Positions 50,040-57,406 of a stretch of DNA of 64,000 nucleotides are shown piece after piece (positions within the stretch are counted from its first letter, which is position 1; every line of letters starts with the position of its first letter). The notes under the pieces are model-generated. The model was not told where the DNA came from. It saw only the letters and a program-made list of their open reading frames with translations, and made no database searches. The stretch is from DASVDE01 sp963740065 (GTDB taxonomy: Bacteria; Actinomycetota; Thermoleophilia; Solirubrobacterales; 70-9). The stretch lies in the NCBI GenBank assembly GCA_963740065.1, contig CAVUCS010000004.1, forward strand, positions 496,001-560,000. The letters are read 5' to 3'. The translations under genes were made by a program, and so were the position numbers.

Positions 50040-50818
50040 GTGAGGCTGGAGATCGAATATGACGGGTCCGAATTCCGGGGCTGGGCGAGACAGCCCGGGC
50101 TGCGGACCGTGCAGGGAGAGCTTGAGGCGGCGCTGGAGACAATCCTGCGAGATCCGGTCGAGCTGACCGTGGCCGGCCGCACCGACACTGGCGTCCACGC
50201 CCTCGGTCAGGTCGCGAGCTTCAAAACCGGAGCCGAGATACCGGGGGACTTGGCGCGTCGCGTCAACGGGCTCGGCCCAAGCGACATCGCCGTTACCGCG
50301 GCCGCCCTCGCCCCCAACGGCTTCAACGCCCGCCACGACGCCAGATCACGCGCCTACCGCTACCGCCTCCTGGCGCGCAACTCCTCAAGCCCATTCGAGC
50401 AGGGACGCGCCCTCTGGTGGCCCCACAGAATTGACCGTGAGGCGCTGGAGGCGTGCGCGGTAGCGATCCAGGGCACTCACGACTTCACGGCCTTCACCCC
50501 CACCCAAACCGACCATGTCCGTTTCCACCGCAACATTCTGCGAGCCGGCTGGGAGGAAGAGGAAAACGACATCCTCGCCTTCGCGATCAAGCGGACGCCT
50601 TCATGCGAAACATGGTCCGCGTCCTAGTCGGCACCCAACTGGAAGTCGCTTCCGGACGCCGCACCGTGGAGGACTTCCAGAAGCTCCTCCAAGGCGCACC
50701 CCGCTCCGAAGCAGGCGACACGGCCCCACCCCACGGCCTGTACCTCGAATCCGTTTCGTATGGAGGGGACAAGATGCCCCTCGGGCTGGCGGATACTCAG
50801 AGCCGTTCAGCTAATTAG
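50040..50818 (+). CDS. truA: tRNA pseudouridine38-40 synthase, frame broken; C-terminus encoded by a repeat
   Basis: The GTG at 50040 starts RLEIEYDGSEFRGWARQPG. The catalytic Asp is in VAGRTDTGVHALGQV, and FNARHDARSRAYRYRLL is typical. After AFAIK (about 50592) one base is missing. The next frame continues ADAFMRNMVRVLVGTQLEVA, PPHGLYLESVSYG and then about 18 residues (GDKMPLGLADTQSRSAN). These last residues and the TAG are encoded by the family B repeat (50762-50858). TruA normally ends at the LYLxxVxY strand, so the repeat has extended the protein. It modifies U38-40 in tRNA anticodon arms. Convergent with rplQ. Confidence 0.88.
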
Positions 50819-50858
50819 CTGAACGGCGAGTCAGAACGAGGGGCATCTTGTCCCCTCC
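50762..50858 (-). repeat. Structured inverted repeat, family B copy 2 (terminator-like)
   Basis: Perfect 22-bp arms (50762-50783 and 50837-50858; ggaggggacaagatgcccct then cg) differ completely from those of copy 1 except for gagggg. They enclose the same core: ggcggatactcagagccgt, then a 26-bp perfect palindrome (50802-50827; half-site gccgttcagctaa) and gagt. The palindrome differs from copy 1 by one changed base pair (t-a for c-g), so pairing is kept. It begins 2 nt after the rplQ stop and overlaps the 3' end of truA. Confidence 0.87.
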
Positions 50859-50859
50859 C

Positions 50860-51213
50860 TCAGACCAACTCAAGAAAGACCATTTCCGTGGAGTCGGACC
50901 GCCGCGGCCCGAGCTTCACGATGCGGGTGTACCCGCCGGGTCGCTCCGAGTAGCGCGGCGCGACCTCCTCAAACAGCTTGTGCACGATGAACTTGTCGTT
51001 GTGCAGCGTGGCAAGCGCCTGCCGCCGTGCGTGAAGATCCCCCCGCTTGGCGAGCGTGATCAACTGCTCGACCTCGGGCTTGACCGCCTTCGCCTTCGCC
51101 TGGCTGGTCTTGATCCGCTCGTGCTCGATCAGCTGCTTGGAAAGGTTCGAGAGCAGCGACTCGCGGTGCGAAGCGTCGCGACTGAGCTTGTTGCGCTTCT
51201 TGCGGTGACGCAC
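50860..51213 (-). CDS. rplQ: 50S ribosomal protein L17
   Basis: The 117-residue protein has the L17 start MRHRKKRNKLSRDASHRESLLSNL in expected form (R-H-x4-KL-x-R), LIEHERIKTSQAKAKAVKPEV and the C-terminal YTRIVKLGPRRSDSTEMVFLEL. It is the last gene of the alpha operon, 25 bp after rpoA. The family B repeat starts 2 nt after its stop and probably ends the operon transcript. Confidence 0.96.
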   Translation of the reverse strand: MRHRKKRNKLSRDASHRESLLSNLSKQLIEHERIKTSQAKAKAVKPEVEQLITLAKRGDLHARRQALATLHNDKFIVHKLFEEVAPRYSERPGGYTRIVKLGPRRSDSTEMVFLELV

Positions 51214-51238
51214 CGGATCTCTCCCTCCGCCCCGTCCT

Positions 51239-52216
51239 CTAGTCCTGCTGGAGGTCGAGGCCGCGGGAGTGCAGGGTCTCGATCACTTCCTCGATCGACT
51301 TCTGACCGAAGTTGGGGATCGCGTTCAACTCCGACCGGGTCTTGCGGACCAGGTCACCGACGGTCTGCACGCCCGCCCGCTTGAGGCAGTTGTAGGAGCG
51401 CACGCCCAGCTCCAGCTCCTCGATCAGGATCTCGTCGAGGCCATTGCTTGCGCCCCCGGAGACCTCGCCGTTGCCGAGCGACTCAACGCCAACCGCGGCA
51501 ACCGGGTCGCGAGCGGTGAGCTCTTCGACGCGATCGGCGTCGGTGAAGATCGCCAGGCTCTTGATCAGGATTTCGGAGGCCTCGCGCAGCGCGCCGCCCG
51601 GCTCGATCGAACCGTCGGTCTCCAGGTCCAGGGTCAGCTTGTCGAAGTCGGTCCGCTGCCCGACGCGAGCGGAGTCGACCGCGTAGGAAGCACGACGGAT
51701 CGGAGAGAAGATCGAGTCGATCGGGATGACGCCGATCGGCTGCTCGTCACTCTTGTTCTCCTCGGCGGGCGAGTAACCGCGACCGCGACCAATCGTCAGG
51801 TAGACCTCGAGCTTAGTTTTCTTCTCGAGCGTGGCGATCGGCGCGTCGGGGTTGAGGATCTCCACCCCCGAGGGAAGGTCGATGTCCTTCGCCTTCACCT
51901 CGCCTGGGCCGGTCGCGACCAGCGGCGCCTCGACCTCATCGGCATCGGTGTGCATGCGGACGACGAGGTCCTTGAGGTTGAGGATGATGTCGGTGACGTC
52001 CTCCTTGACACCGGGAACGGTCGAGAACTCGTGCGCGACGCCCTCGATGCGGACGCTGGTGATCGCGGCGCCTCCCAGCGAGGAGAGCAGCACGCGGCGC
52101 AGGCCGTTGCCGAAGGTGTAGCCGAAGCCCTTATCGAGCGGCTCGATGGTGAAGCTGCCGCGGCGGTCGTCCACCTTCTCGGAAGTGATGCTGGGGACCT
52201 GAAAGTCAGTCGTCAT
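51239..52216 (-). CDS. rpoA: DNA-directed RNA polymerase subunit alpha
   Basis: The 325-residue protein has an alphaNTD (about 1-232) with GFGYTFGNGLRRVLLSSLGG (the dimer and assembly motif) and DSIFSPIRRASYAV. A short linker follows, then an alphaCTD (about 262-320) with LELGVRSYNCLKRAGVQTVG (UP-element and activator contact surface) and NFGQKSIEEVIETL. Order rpsD-rpoA-rplQ is the normal alpha operon. Length is slightly above the usual 315 because of the linker. Confidence 0.97.
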   Translation of the reverse strand: MTTDFQVPSITSEKVDDRRGSFTIEPLDKGFGYTFGNGLRRVLLSSLGGAAITSVRIEGVAHEFSTVPGVKEDVTDIILNLKDLVVRMHTDADEVEAPLVATGPGEVKAKDIDLPSGVEILNPDAPIATLEKKTKLEVYLTIGRGRGYSPAEENKSDEQPIGVIPIDSIFSPIRRASYAVDSARVGQRTDFDKLTLDLETDGSIEPGGALREASEILIKSLAIFTDADRVEELTARDPVAAVGVESLGNGEVSGGASNGLDEILIEELELGVRSYNCLKRAGVQTVGDLVRKTRSELNAIPNFGQKSIEEVIETLHSRGLDLQQD

Positions 52217-52254
52217 GGGTTCCTTCGTTGGGGGAGTTCAGGGGTGGGACCGGA

Positions 52255-52875
52255 CTACTTGGAGTACAGCTCGACGATGAGCTGCTCCTGGACCGGCGCC
52301 GAGATCTCCGAGCGCTCGGGGTAGCGCAAGACCTTGGCGGTGAGAGAGTCGTGATCGGCCTGCAACCAGGCCGGAACGGCGGAGACGAGCTCGGTCGCCC
52401 GACGCACCGTGTCGCCGGCGGCCGAGTCGGCCTTGATCGAAACGATGTCTTCGGGACGCACTTGGTAGGAGGGGATGTCGACGCGGCGGCCGTTGACCAT
52501 CCAGTGCCCGTGGCGGATCAGCTGGCGGGCCTGGCGCCGCGAGGCAGCAAAGCCGAGTCGCACCAAGACGTTGTCGAGGCGGGACTCGAGCAGGCGCAGC
52601 AGGTTTTCGCCGGTAACCCCCGGCTGGCGCGATGCCTTGTCGTAATAGGCGCGAAACTGTTTCTCAAGGATCTGGTAGTAGCGGCGCGTCTTCTGCTTCT
52701 CACGCAGCTGCACCCGGTACTCGGACTGGCGCATGCGACCGCGGCCATGCTCGCCCGGCGGATAGGAGCGACGCTCGACGCCGCACTTGTCGGTGAAGCA
52801 GCGCTCGCCCTTGAGGAACAGCTTCTGGCCCTCGCGGCGGCACTGCTTGCACTGGGGGGAAGTGTCGCGAGCCAC
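52255..52875 (-). CDS. rpsD: 30S ribosomal protein S4
   Basis: The 206-residue protein carries an N-terminal four-Cys zinc site (CKQC, with later C in RCFTDKCG), the YRVQLREKQKTRRYY helix and the S4 RNA-binding domain (LESRLDNVLVRLGFAASRRQ and LIRHGHWMVNGRRVDIPSY). It starts assembly of the 30S body and may repress the alpha operon. Its ATG overlaps the rpsK stop by one base, so translation is tightly coupled. Confidence 0.96.
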   Translation of the reverse strand: MARDTSPQCKQCRREGQKLFLKGERCFTDKCGVERRSYPPGEHGRGRMRQSEYRVQLREKQKTRRYYQILEKQFRAYYDKASRQPGVTGENLLRLLESRLDNVLVRLGFAASRRQARQLIRHGHWMVNGRRVDIPSYQVRPEDIVSIKADSAAGDTVRRATELVSAVPAWLQADHDSLTAKVLRYPERSEISAPVQEQLIVELYSK

Positions 52876-53273
52876 TAGACGCGCCTCCGCTTTTTCGGTC
52901 GGCAGCCATTGTGGGCCTGGGGGGAGACATCCTTGACGGTGGTGACATCGAGGCCGGCGGCCTGCAATGAGCGGATCGCGGTCTCCCGTCCGGAGCCGGC
53001 GCCCTTGGCGAAGACTTCAACTTTCTCAAGGCCGTGCTCCATGCCCTTCTTGGCAGCGGAGTCGGCAGTCACCTGGGCGGCGAAAGGAGTCGACTTGCGC
53101 GACCCTCTGAAACCGGCCGACCCGGCCGACTCCCAGGCAATCACGTTGCCATCGGTGTCGGTGAGCGTGACGATCGTGTTGTTGAACGAAGTCTTGATGT
53201 GCGCCTGCCCGTAGGTGACGTTCTTTTTCACGCGGCGCCGGGAGCGCCCCTTGGCGGGTTTTCTAGCTGCCAT
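52875..53273 (-). CDS. rpsK: 30S ribosomal protein S11
   Basis: The 132-residue protein has the basic N-terminus AARKPAKGRSRRRVKKN, then GQAHIKTSFNNTIVTLTD, GFRGSRKSTPFAAQVTAD and the C-terminal DVSPQAHNGCRPKKRRRV typical of S11. It lies in the platform of the 30S subunit at the Shine-Dalgarno helix. Spacing to rpsM is 10 bp. Confidence 0.96.
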   Translation of the reverse strand: MAARKPAKGRSRRRVKKNVTYGQAHIKTSFNNTIVTLTDTDGNVIAWESAGSAGFRGSRKSTPFAAQVTADSAAKKGMEHGLEKVEVFAKGAGSGRETAIRSLQAAGLDVTTVKDVSPQAHNGCRPKKRRRV

Positions 53274-53283
53274 CTGCTCTCTC

Positions 53284-53655
53284 CTAGACCTTGCGCTTGC
53301 CGGCGATACTCATCCGGCGCGGACCCTTACGGCCGCGCGCGTTGGTCTTCGTCCGCTGTCCGCGAACGGGAAGGCCACGACGATGGCGCAAGCCGCGATA
53401 GGCGCCGATCTCCATCAACCGTTTGACATTTTGGGAGCGCTCACGCCGGAGATCACCCTCGACTTCGTGGGTCTCGACAGCCTCGCGCAGACGAACGACC
53501 TCGTCCTCGGTCAGATCCTTGACCATCGTGTTGGGGTCGATCTTGGTTCTCGCCAAGATCTCCTGGGCAGTCGAGCGACCGATCCCGAAGATGTAGGTGA
53601 GCCCGATCTCGACCCGCTTATTGACGGGGACGTTGACTCCTGCGATACGCGCCAT
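53284..53655 (-). CDS. rpsM: 30S ribosomal protein S13
   Basis: The 123-residue protein begins ARIAGVNVPVNKRVEIGLTY with the H2TH region IFGIGRSTAQEI. It ends with the basic tail GLPVRGQRTKTNARGRKGPR, which reaches the tRNA in the P site. Position between rpmJ and rpsK is standard. Confidence 0.96.
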   Translation of the reverse strand: MARIAGVNVPVNKRVEIGLTYIFGIGRSTAQEILARTKIDPNTMVKDLTEDEVVRLREAVETHEVEGDLRRERSQNVKRLMEIGAYRGLRHRRGLPVRGQRTKTNARGRKGPRRMSIAGKRKV

Positions 53656-53671
53656 GCTTAAGCCCGCGCCC

Positions 53672-53785
53672 CTAGCCCTGCCGCTGCTTGTGGCGCGGGT
53701 TTTGGCAGATCACGAGAACCGCCCCATTGCGGCGGATGATCTTGCACTTTTCGCACATCGGCTTGACGGAAGCTCGAACCTTCAT
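53672..53785 (-). CDS. rpmJ: 50S ribosomal protein L36
   Basis: The 37-residue gene is too short for routine calling. The sequence starts MKVRASVKPMCEKCKIIRRN and ends CQNPRHKQRQG, with the zinc ligands C11, C14, C27 and H32. It is 16 bp upstream of rpsM, with an RBS-like CCGGAG before the ATG. In most relatives infA directly precedes rpmJ. Here the 117 bp upstream (53786-53902) hold no infA and no other gene that I can see. Confidence 0.93.
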   Translation of the reverse strand: MKVRASVKPMCEKCKIIRRNGAVLVICQNPRHKQRQG

Positions 53786-53902
53786 CGCTCCGGTTTCGTA
53801 TCGAATACAGGACGCCCGCATGCCCCAGGAGTTGGACAGCAGGCACAAACCGGCCTCATGGGCCGACCGGGAAAGATAGCAAGGGCCAGGCGCTGAGCGA
53901 TG

Positions 53903-54205
53903 TCAGGCAGCGGCGATCCGTGCGCCAACGTCGAGCCGAACCGGCCGATCCGGCGCGGCGAGGGCCGCGTGAGAAATCGCGAGCAGCGCTTCGGGGTCCA
54001 AGTTATGGCGCTCGGCCGCAATGCGAAGAGGCTTCTCAAAATCGTGCTTGCGAGTCCCGATCACGTCGACCATCACAGGGCGGCCATCGACGATTCCGAC
54101 AACGACGGCGCCGTTCTCCACATCCTCACCGTGACCGAGCCGTCTCGCCTTCTCCAGCTCGATCTGGATCGTGTCACCCTCGCTGTCGTAATCGGCCTTC
54201 ATCAT
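53903..54205 (-). CDS. DUF2283 protein (putative antitoxin-like partner)
   Basis: The 100-residue protein opens MKADYDSEGDTIQIELEKA, the hallmark of DUF2283 (Y-D-x2-x-D-x-L/I), followed by VENGAVVVGIVDGRPVMVDV. An extra C-terminal helix region (FEKPLRIAAERHNLDPEALL) is longer than in most DUF2283 proteins. Its start overlaps the stop of the DUF4258 gene by 4 bp. DUF4258-DUF2283 pairs are common and resemble toxin-antitoxin modules, but a toxic role is not proven. The pair sits inside the ribosomal operon region. Confidence 0.85.
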   Translation of the reverse strand: MMKADYDSEGDTIQIELEKARRLGHGEDVENGAVVVGIVDGRPVMVDVIGTRKHDFEKPLRIAAERHNLDPEALLAISHAALAAPDRPVRLDVGARIAAA

Positions 54206-54414
54206 GCCTCCAAATCGTAAACGGTAATGATCGTGCTCATGTCGTCAACCGCCAGAACCAAGCAGAGCAAGCGACCGTTCACCCGGCGAATGAATATGGG
54301 ATTCCCGTCCCCGTCGAAATCAGCCTTATTTTCTGCCGAAATGATCGACAGGGCATCCTCTCTGGCGATGCCATATAGGCGCATGTTGTTCTTCGCGTGC
54401 CGGCTGAATCGCAC
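54202..54414 (-). CDS. DUF4258 protein (putative RelE-like toxin partner)
   Basis: The 70-residue protein MRFSRHAKNNMRLYGIARED has the DUF4258 start (F-S-x-H-A-x5-R). It continues with the strands ENKADFDGDGNPIFIRRVNG and LLCLVLAVDDMSTIITVYD. DUF4258 has a compact RelE/barnase-like fold in several toxin-like genes. The paired DUF2283 gene is coupled downstream. Promoter elements should lie in the gap 54415-54483, before the inverted repeat at 54484. Confidence 0.82.
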   Translation of the reverse strand: MRFSRHAKNNMRLYGIAREDALSIISAENKADFDGDGNPIFIRRVNGRLLCLVLAVDDMSTIITVYDLEA

Positions 54415-54483
54415 CCAGGCCTAAGCCATGGGCCGGCAGAACTCTCCCCGTGGCGCGACTCCTTTGATGCGACGGATCGCTTT

Positions 54484-54595
54484 GGACCTATCCCGGTAGG
54501 GGTGGAACGTCTTGTACTTTTTCGCGGCCAACCATCGCCGGTAGCCACAGTCGCGACTCGAAAAAGTTAAGTGGAACCCCTACCGGGATAGGTCC
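54484..54595 (-). terminator. Long two-part inverted repeat after the penicillin acylase gene
   Basis: Outer 19-bp arms (54484-54502 and 54577-54595; cccctaccgggataggtcc on one side) and inner 9-bp arms actttttcg (54516-54524) and cgaaaaagt (54559-54567) form a nested hairpin. It starts 12 nt after the acylase stop (54607). The inner run of five T/A makes it the most classical terminator of the set. gtggaac occurs as a direct repeat next to both outer arms. Confidence 0.65.
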
Positions 54596-54606
54596 TGACG
54601 AGGGCC

Positions 54607-57279
54607 TCAGCGACCAAGCCGTTGCGTGAGGGTCACCACCTGCTGGAAGGTCGGGCGGTTTTGGAAGGGGAAGGGACCGAGGGTTATGCCTGAGGTGACG
54701 GCGGGACGGTTCTGGTCGAAGCAGGATGGCTGGGGGTTGGCGGCGCAGGCGCCGTCGCCGCCTCCGTAGAGCTGCTCAGGCGTCACCTTGAGGGCGGCGC
54801 CGAGGGATCGTTGGAGCGCCAGGCGACAGCGCTGCTTCGAGCCACCGCCGCAGTGGATGCGGCTCCAGTTGCCGCGCGGCTTCGGACCGAAGAGCTTGCG
54901 CAGGTCCTTGGAGACGTAGCCCCACCAGCCATCGAAGAAATCCGGCGCCCGCGGCGAGCCGCCGGTGTGATCGCCGATAGCGATCATGCCCTGTAGGGCC
55001 TCGAAAGCCTTCGCCCCAAGGGAGGGCTTGAACTCCGCCGCGATCAGCTTCGGCCACCAGGCGTCCATCAGCTCAACCGCCGCGTTGTGCTCGTAGACGC
55101 CGTCACGGTCGAGGTCGCGACGGTGTGCCCCAGCCCGATTCCAAGCGCGCAGTTCGGCCAGGGCGGCCCGCAATTTGCTCGACTTCGGTTTGCCAATCGC
55201 CCGCAGAAGCGTCGGCAGCAACCGGTAGCCGCGCAGGTCCTGGGTCGCCGGCTCCTCCATCGCCTGCACCAACTGAGCGATCGTCATCTTTCGCTTCCCG
55301 CGGATCCCCGCCCGCACCTTGTCGGAGATCATCTGCGCGCGCTGCAGCGAGCCGTAGGCGTACTGATCGTCCGCCGCCGCCCAACCGGGCGCCTGCTTGT
55401 TGTTCCAGGAGACGAGGAAACTCGGGTCGATTGCCTGGGGATGCTTGGCGAAGGGCAGGTAAGCAGCGCTTTGCGTCGCGGGCTTGAACCCCTTCCAGTC
55501 GAATTCACCGGTGCCAAGGATCGGAAAGTCCGGTGAAGTCCCCCGCGCCCGCTGGGGCATCGCCCCCGAAAGCGCGTAGGCGATCCGCTTGGAGTCCGCG
55601 TAGGCCCAGTTGAAGAGGAAGCCGATGTTGGAGACCGCCTTCTTGAACCGCGACGCGTTGCGCAGGAAATCGGGGTCATTCAGCTGCGTGAAGCCGACGA
55701 TCGAGTCCGGCTCATGGAAGTAGGTGCTGCGCTGGTGGGCGAAAGCGACCTTGCGGCCGCGCACCTTGCCGCGGGCGAAAACAATGCCGTGCACAGTCCG
55801 GTACGCGGTCAGGGTCTGCGAGCCGGCGGGGGTCGGGTCGATCGCGTTCGGCGCCCATCTGTCCTCGCGCACCAGCTTCTCCATTGGCTTGCACTTGCCG
55901 CGGTAGCGATAGTGGAAGCGGTCCTTGCACAGCACCTCGGCGAAGGTGTCGACGTTGTCGGAGGTGGCGGTGGTCGCGCTCCAGGCATAGTCGCGGCCGT
56001 GGCCGAGCAGGACGAAGAGGTTGGTACCGGCGAAGGAAGCGCCGCGGGCGTCGATCCCCGGTCCGTGCAGGTCCTCCTCCATCAGGATCTGAGGAACGAA
56101 GTAGCCGACCTGCGGCCCCATCACCGCCAGCGGATGGCCGGTCTTCGACTCCTTCGCAGACACCAACTCCCAGTTGGAGGCGTGGGCGGTGCCCGCGTAC
56201 GCCCGTCGCAGGGCCTCTCCGATCGCACCGAGGCCGACGCCCTGCGGCAGGGCGCTCGCGGTGGCGGTCGGCGCGTCGCGAACGGTGCCTGGATCCGGCA
56301 GGGCAAGGCCGCGCTTGGCGAAGGCGTTGCGCGTCTCATAGGGGAAGCGCTTGCCGATCGTCGTTGGCGCCTCGGGGTCGTTCTTGGAACGAAAGCCGAG
56401 CCAGATCCTGCGTCCCGCCTTACGGCCGAAGCGTTTGACGAAGGACTGCATGGTCAGCGCCGAATTCAACTCGTTCCCCCCGCCCCGGCCGAAGATGCCG
56501 CCGACGAGCGAGGCGACCGCAACCACATCGGTTGTTTTCCATGGCTCGATCTGCTTGCCGAGCAAAAGGTATTCGCCCGGCTTCAGCGCCGGATCGACAT
56601 TCGCCGCGGCGATATAGGCATTGATCCCGTCGACGTAGCTCTGCACGTCGGCGGCCGCCTGTTGACCCGCGGCGCCGTAAAGCTGCGGCAGGCGATCGAT
56701 CTGGCCTTGCAGGTCCGCTTCCGTGTAGGGGGTGAAGGCCCATTGCTGGGCATCCATCGCGGCGTTTGACCCCCCCAGGAAAGTGGAGAGATCGGCCCTG
56801 CCCGTGTGCCGCAACACGTCCATCAGGAAGAGGCGGTCGGCCGCTCCCGCGTAGCCGGCGCCGAACATGGTGTCGGCACGGGTGTCGCCGTAGATATGGG
56901 GAACTCCGTAGGCGCTGTCGCGGATGATCGTGACTCCCGGCCTCGGGTTCACGGTCGAAGCGACCTGACCGGGGGGAACACCAAAGGTCGCGTCCTTAAA
57001 GAAATCCGGAATCTGAGTCTCGGTCAGTTGCGGCGACCCGTAGACCAGGTTCTCGTAGAGCGGCTGCTGGTCGGCGAAGTGAGGCGGCAACGCGCCCGTG
57101 GAGCGAAACGCGAGGATCTGGGAAAGGGTCGCCAGCCCGTTCTCTCCCGGCGGCAGGACGCTTCGAAACCCCCCGGCGTCATTGGCCCCATAGGGCTGAA
57201 CAGCGGCACCCGCGGACCCGGTGCACAGGGCACACGCAGCCAGGGCGAGAGCGAAAACGAAACTGCGGCACTTCAACAA
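54607..57279 (-). CDS. Penicillin acylase family protein (Ntn hydrolase, S45), exported
   Basis: The 890-residue precursor has a signal peptide (about 1-26), an alpha-chain start GVTIIRDSAYGVPHIYGDTR, ERD-like AGYAGAADRLFLMDVLRH, and the autoprocessing site AHASNWELVSAKESKTG. There S368 becomes the N-terminal nucleophile of the beta chain. AFAHQRSTYFHEP and LGTGEFDWKGF are typical of the beta chain. The family cleaves amides such as beta-lactam side chains or acyl-homoserine lactones; the natural substrate is unknown. It stands between map and the DUF4258/DUF2283 pair, inside what is normally one ribosomal operon, with hairpins at both ends. Confidence 0.9.
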   Translation of the reverse strand: MLKCRSFVFALALAACALCTGSAGAAVQPYGANDAGGFRSVLPPGENGLATLSQILAFRSTGALPPHFADQQPLYENLVYGSPQLTETQIPDFFKDATFGVPPGQVASTVNPRPGVTIIRDSAYGVPHIYGDTRADTMFGAGYAGAADRLFLMDVLRHTGRADLSTFLGGSNAAMDAQQWAFTPYTEADLQGQIDRLPQLYGAAGQQAAADVQSYVDGINAYIAAANVDPALKPGEYLLLGKQIEPWKTTDVVAVASLVGGIFGRGGGNELNSALTMQSFVKRFGRKAGRRIWLGFRSKNDPEAPTTIGKRFPYETRNAFAKRGLALPDPGTVRDAPTATASALPQGVGLGAIGEALRRAYAGTAHASNWELVSAKESKTGHPLAVMGPQVGYFVPQILMEEDLHGPGIDARGASFAGTNLFVLLGHGRDYAWSATTATSDNVDTFAEVLCKDRFHYRYRGKCKPMEKLVREDRWAPNAIDPTPAGSQTLTAYRTVHGIVFARGKVRGRKVAFAHQRSTYFHEPDSIVGFTQLNDPDFLRNASRFKKAVSNIGFLFNWAYADSKRIAYALSGAMPQRARGTSPDFPILGTGEFDWKGFKPATQSAAYLPFAKHPQAIDPSFLVSWNNKQAPGWAAADDQYAYGSLQRAQMISDKVRAGIRGKRKMTIAQLVQAMEEPATQDLRGYRLLPTLLRAIGKPKSSKLRAALAELRAWNRAGAHRRDLDRDGVYEHNAAVELMDAWWPKLIAAEFKPSLGAKAFEALQGMIAIGDHTGGSPRAPDFFDGWWGYVSKDLRKLFGPKPRGNWSRIHCGGGSKQRCRLALQRSLGAALKVTPEQLYGGGDGACAANPQPSCFDQNRPAVTSGITLGPFPFQNRPTFQQVVTLTQRLGR

Positions 57280-57346
57280 TGAGTCTCCTCCGCGACGGGT
57301 TTCCGTAGCGGCGCGCTCCCACAGTCACCATACAGACCCTCCTCTG

Positions 57347-57399
57347 CCGTTCCGCTGCGACTTATCCCTGGTATACCGGGATAAGTCGCAGCGGAACGG
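57347..57399 (-). terminator. Perfect 22-bp hairpin after map
   Basis: Arms 57347-57368 and 57378-57399 (gggataagtcgcagcggaac then gg) are perfectly complementary around the loop tggtatacc, itself containing the palindrome ggtatacc. It begins 8 nt after the map stop (57407) and 68 bp before the acylase start. It very likely ends the spc-secY-adk-map transcript and isolates the acylase gene. Confidence 0.72.
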
Positions 57400-57406
57400 A
57401 TTTGGG

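Noticed and set aside
53786..53902. Possible infA between rpmJ and the DUF2283 gene
   Set aside because: All three minus-strand frames were read; none contains the IF-1 S1-domain pattern, and 117 bp is too short for its 72 codons.
54484..57399. Hairpins flanking the acylase taken as terminal inverted repeats of a transposon
   Set aside because: The two hairpins have unrelated sequences, there is no transposase, and no target duplication was seen.
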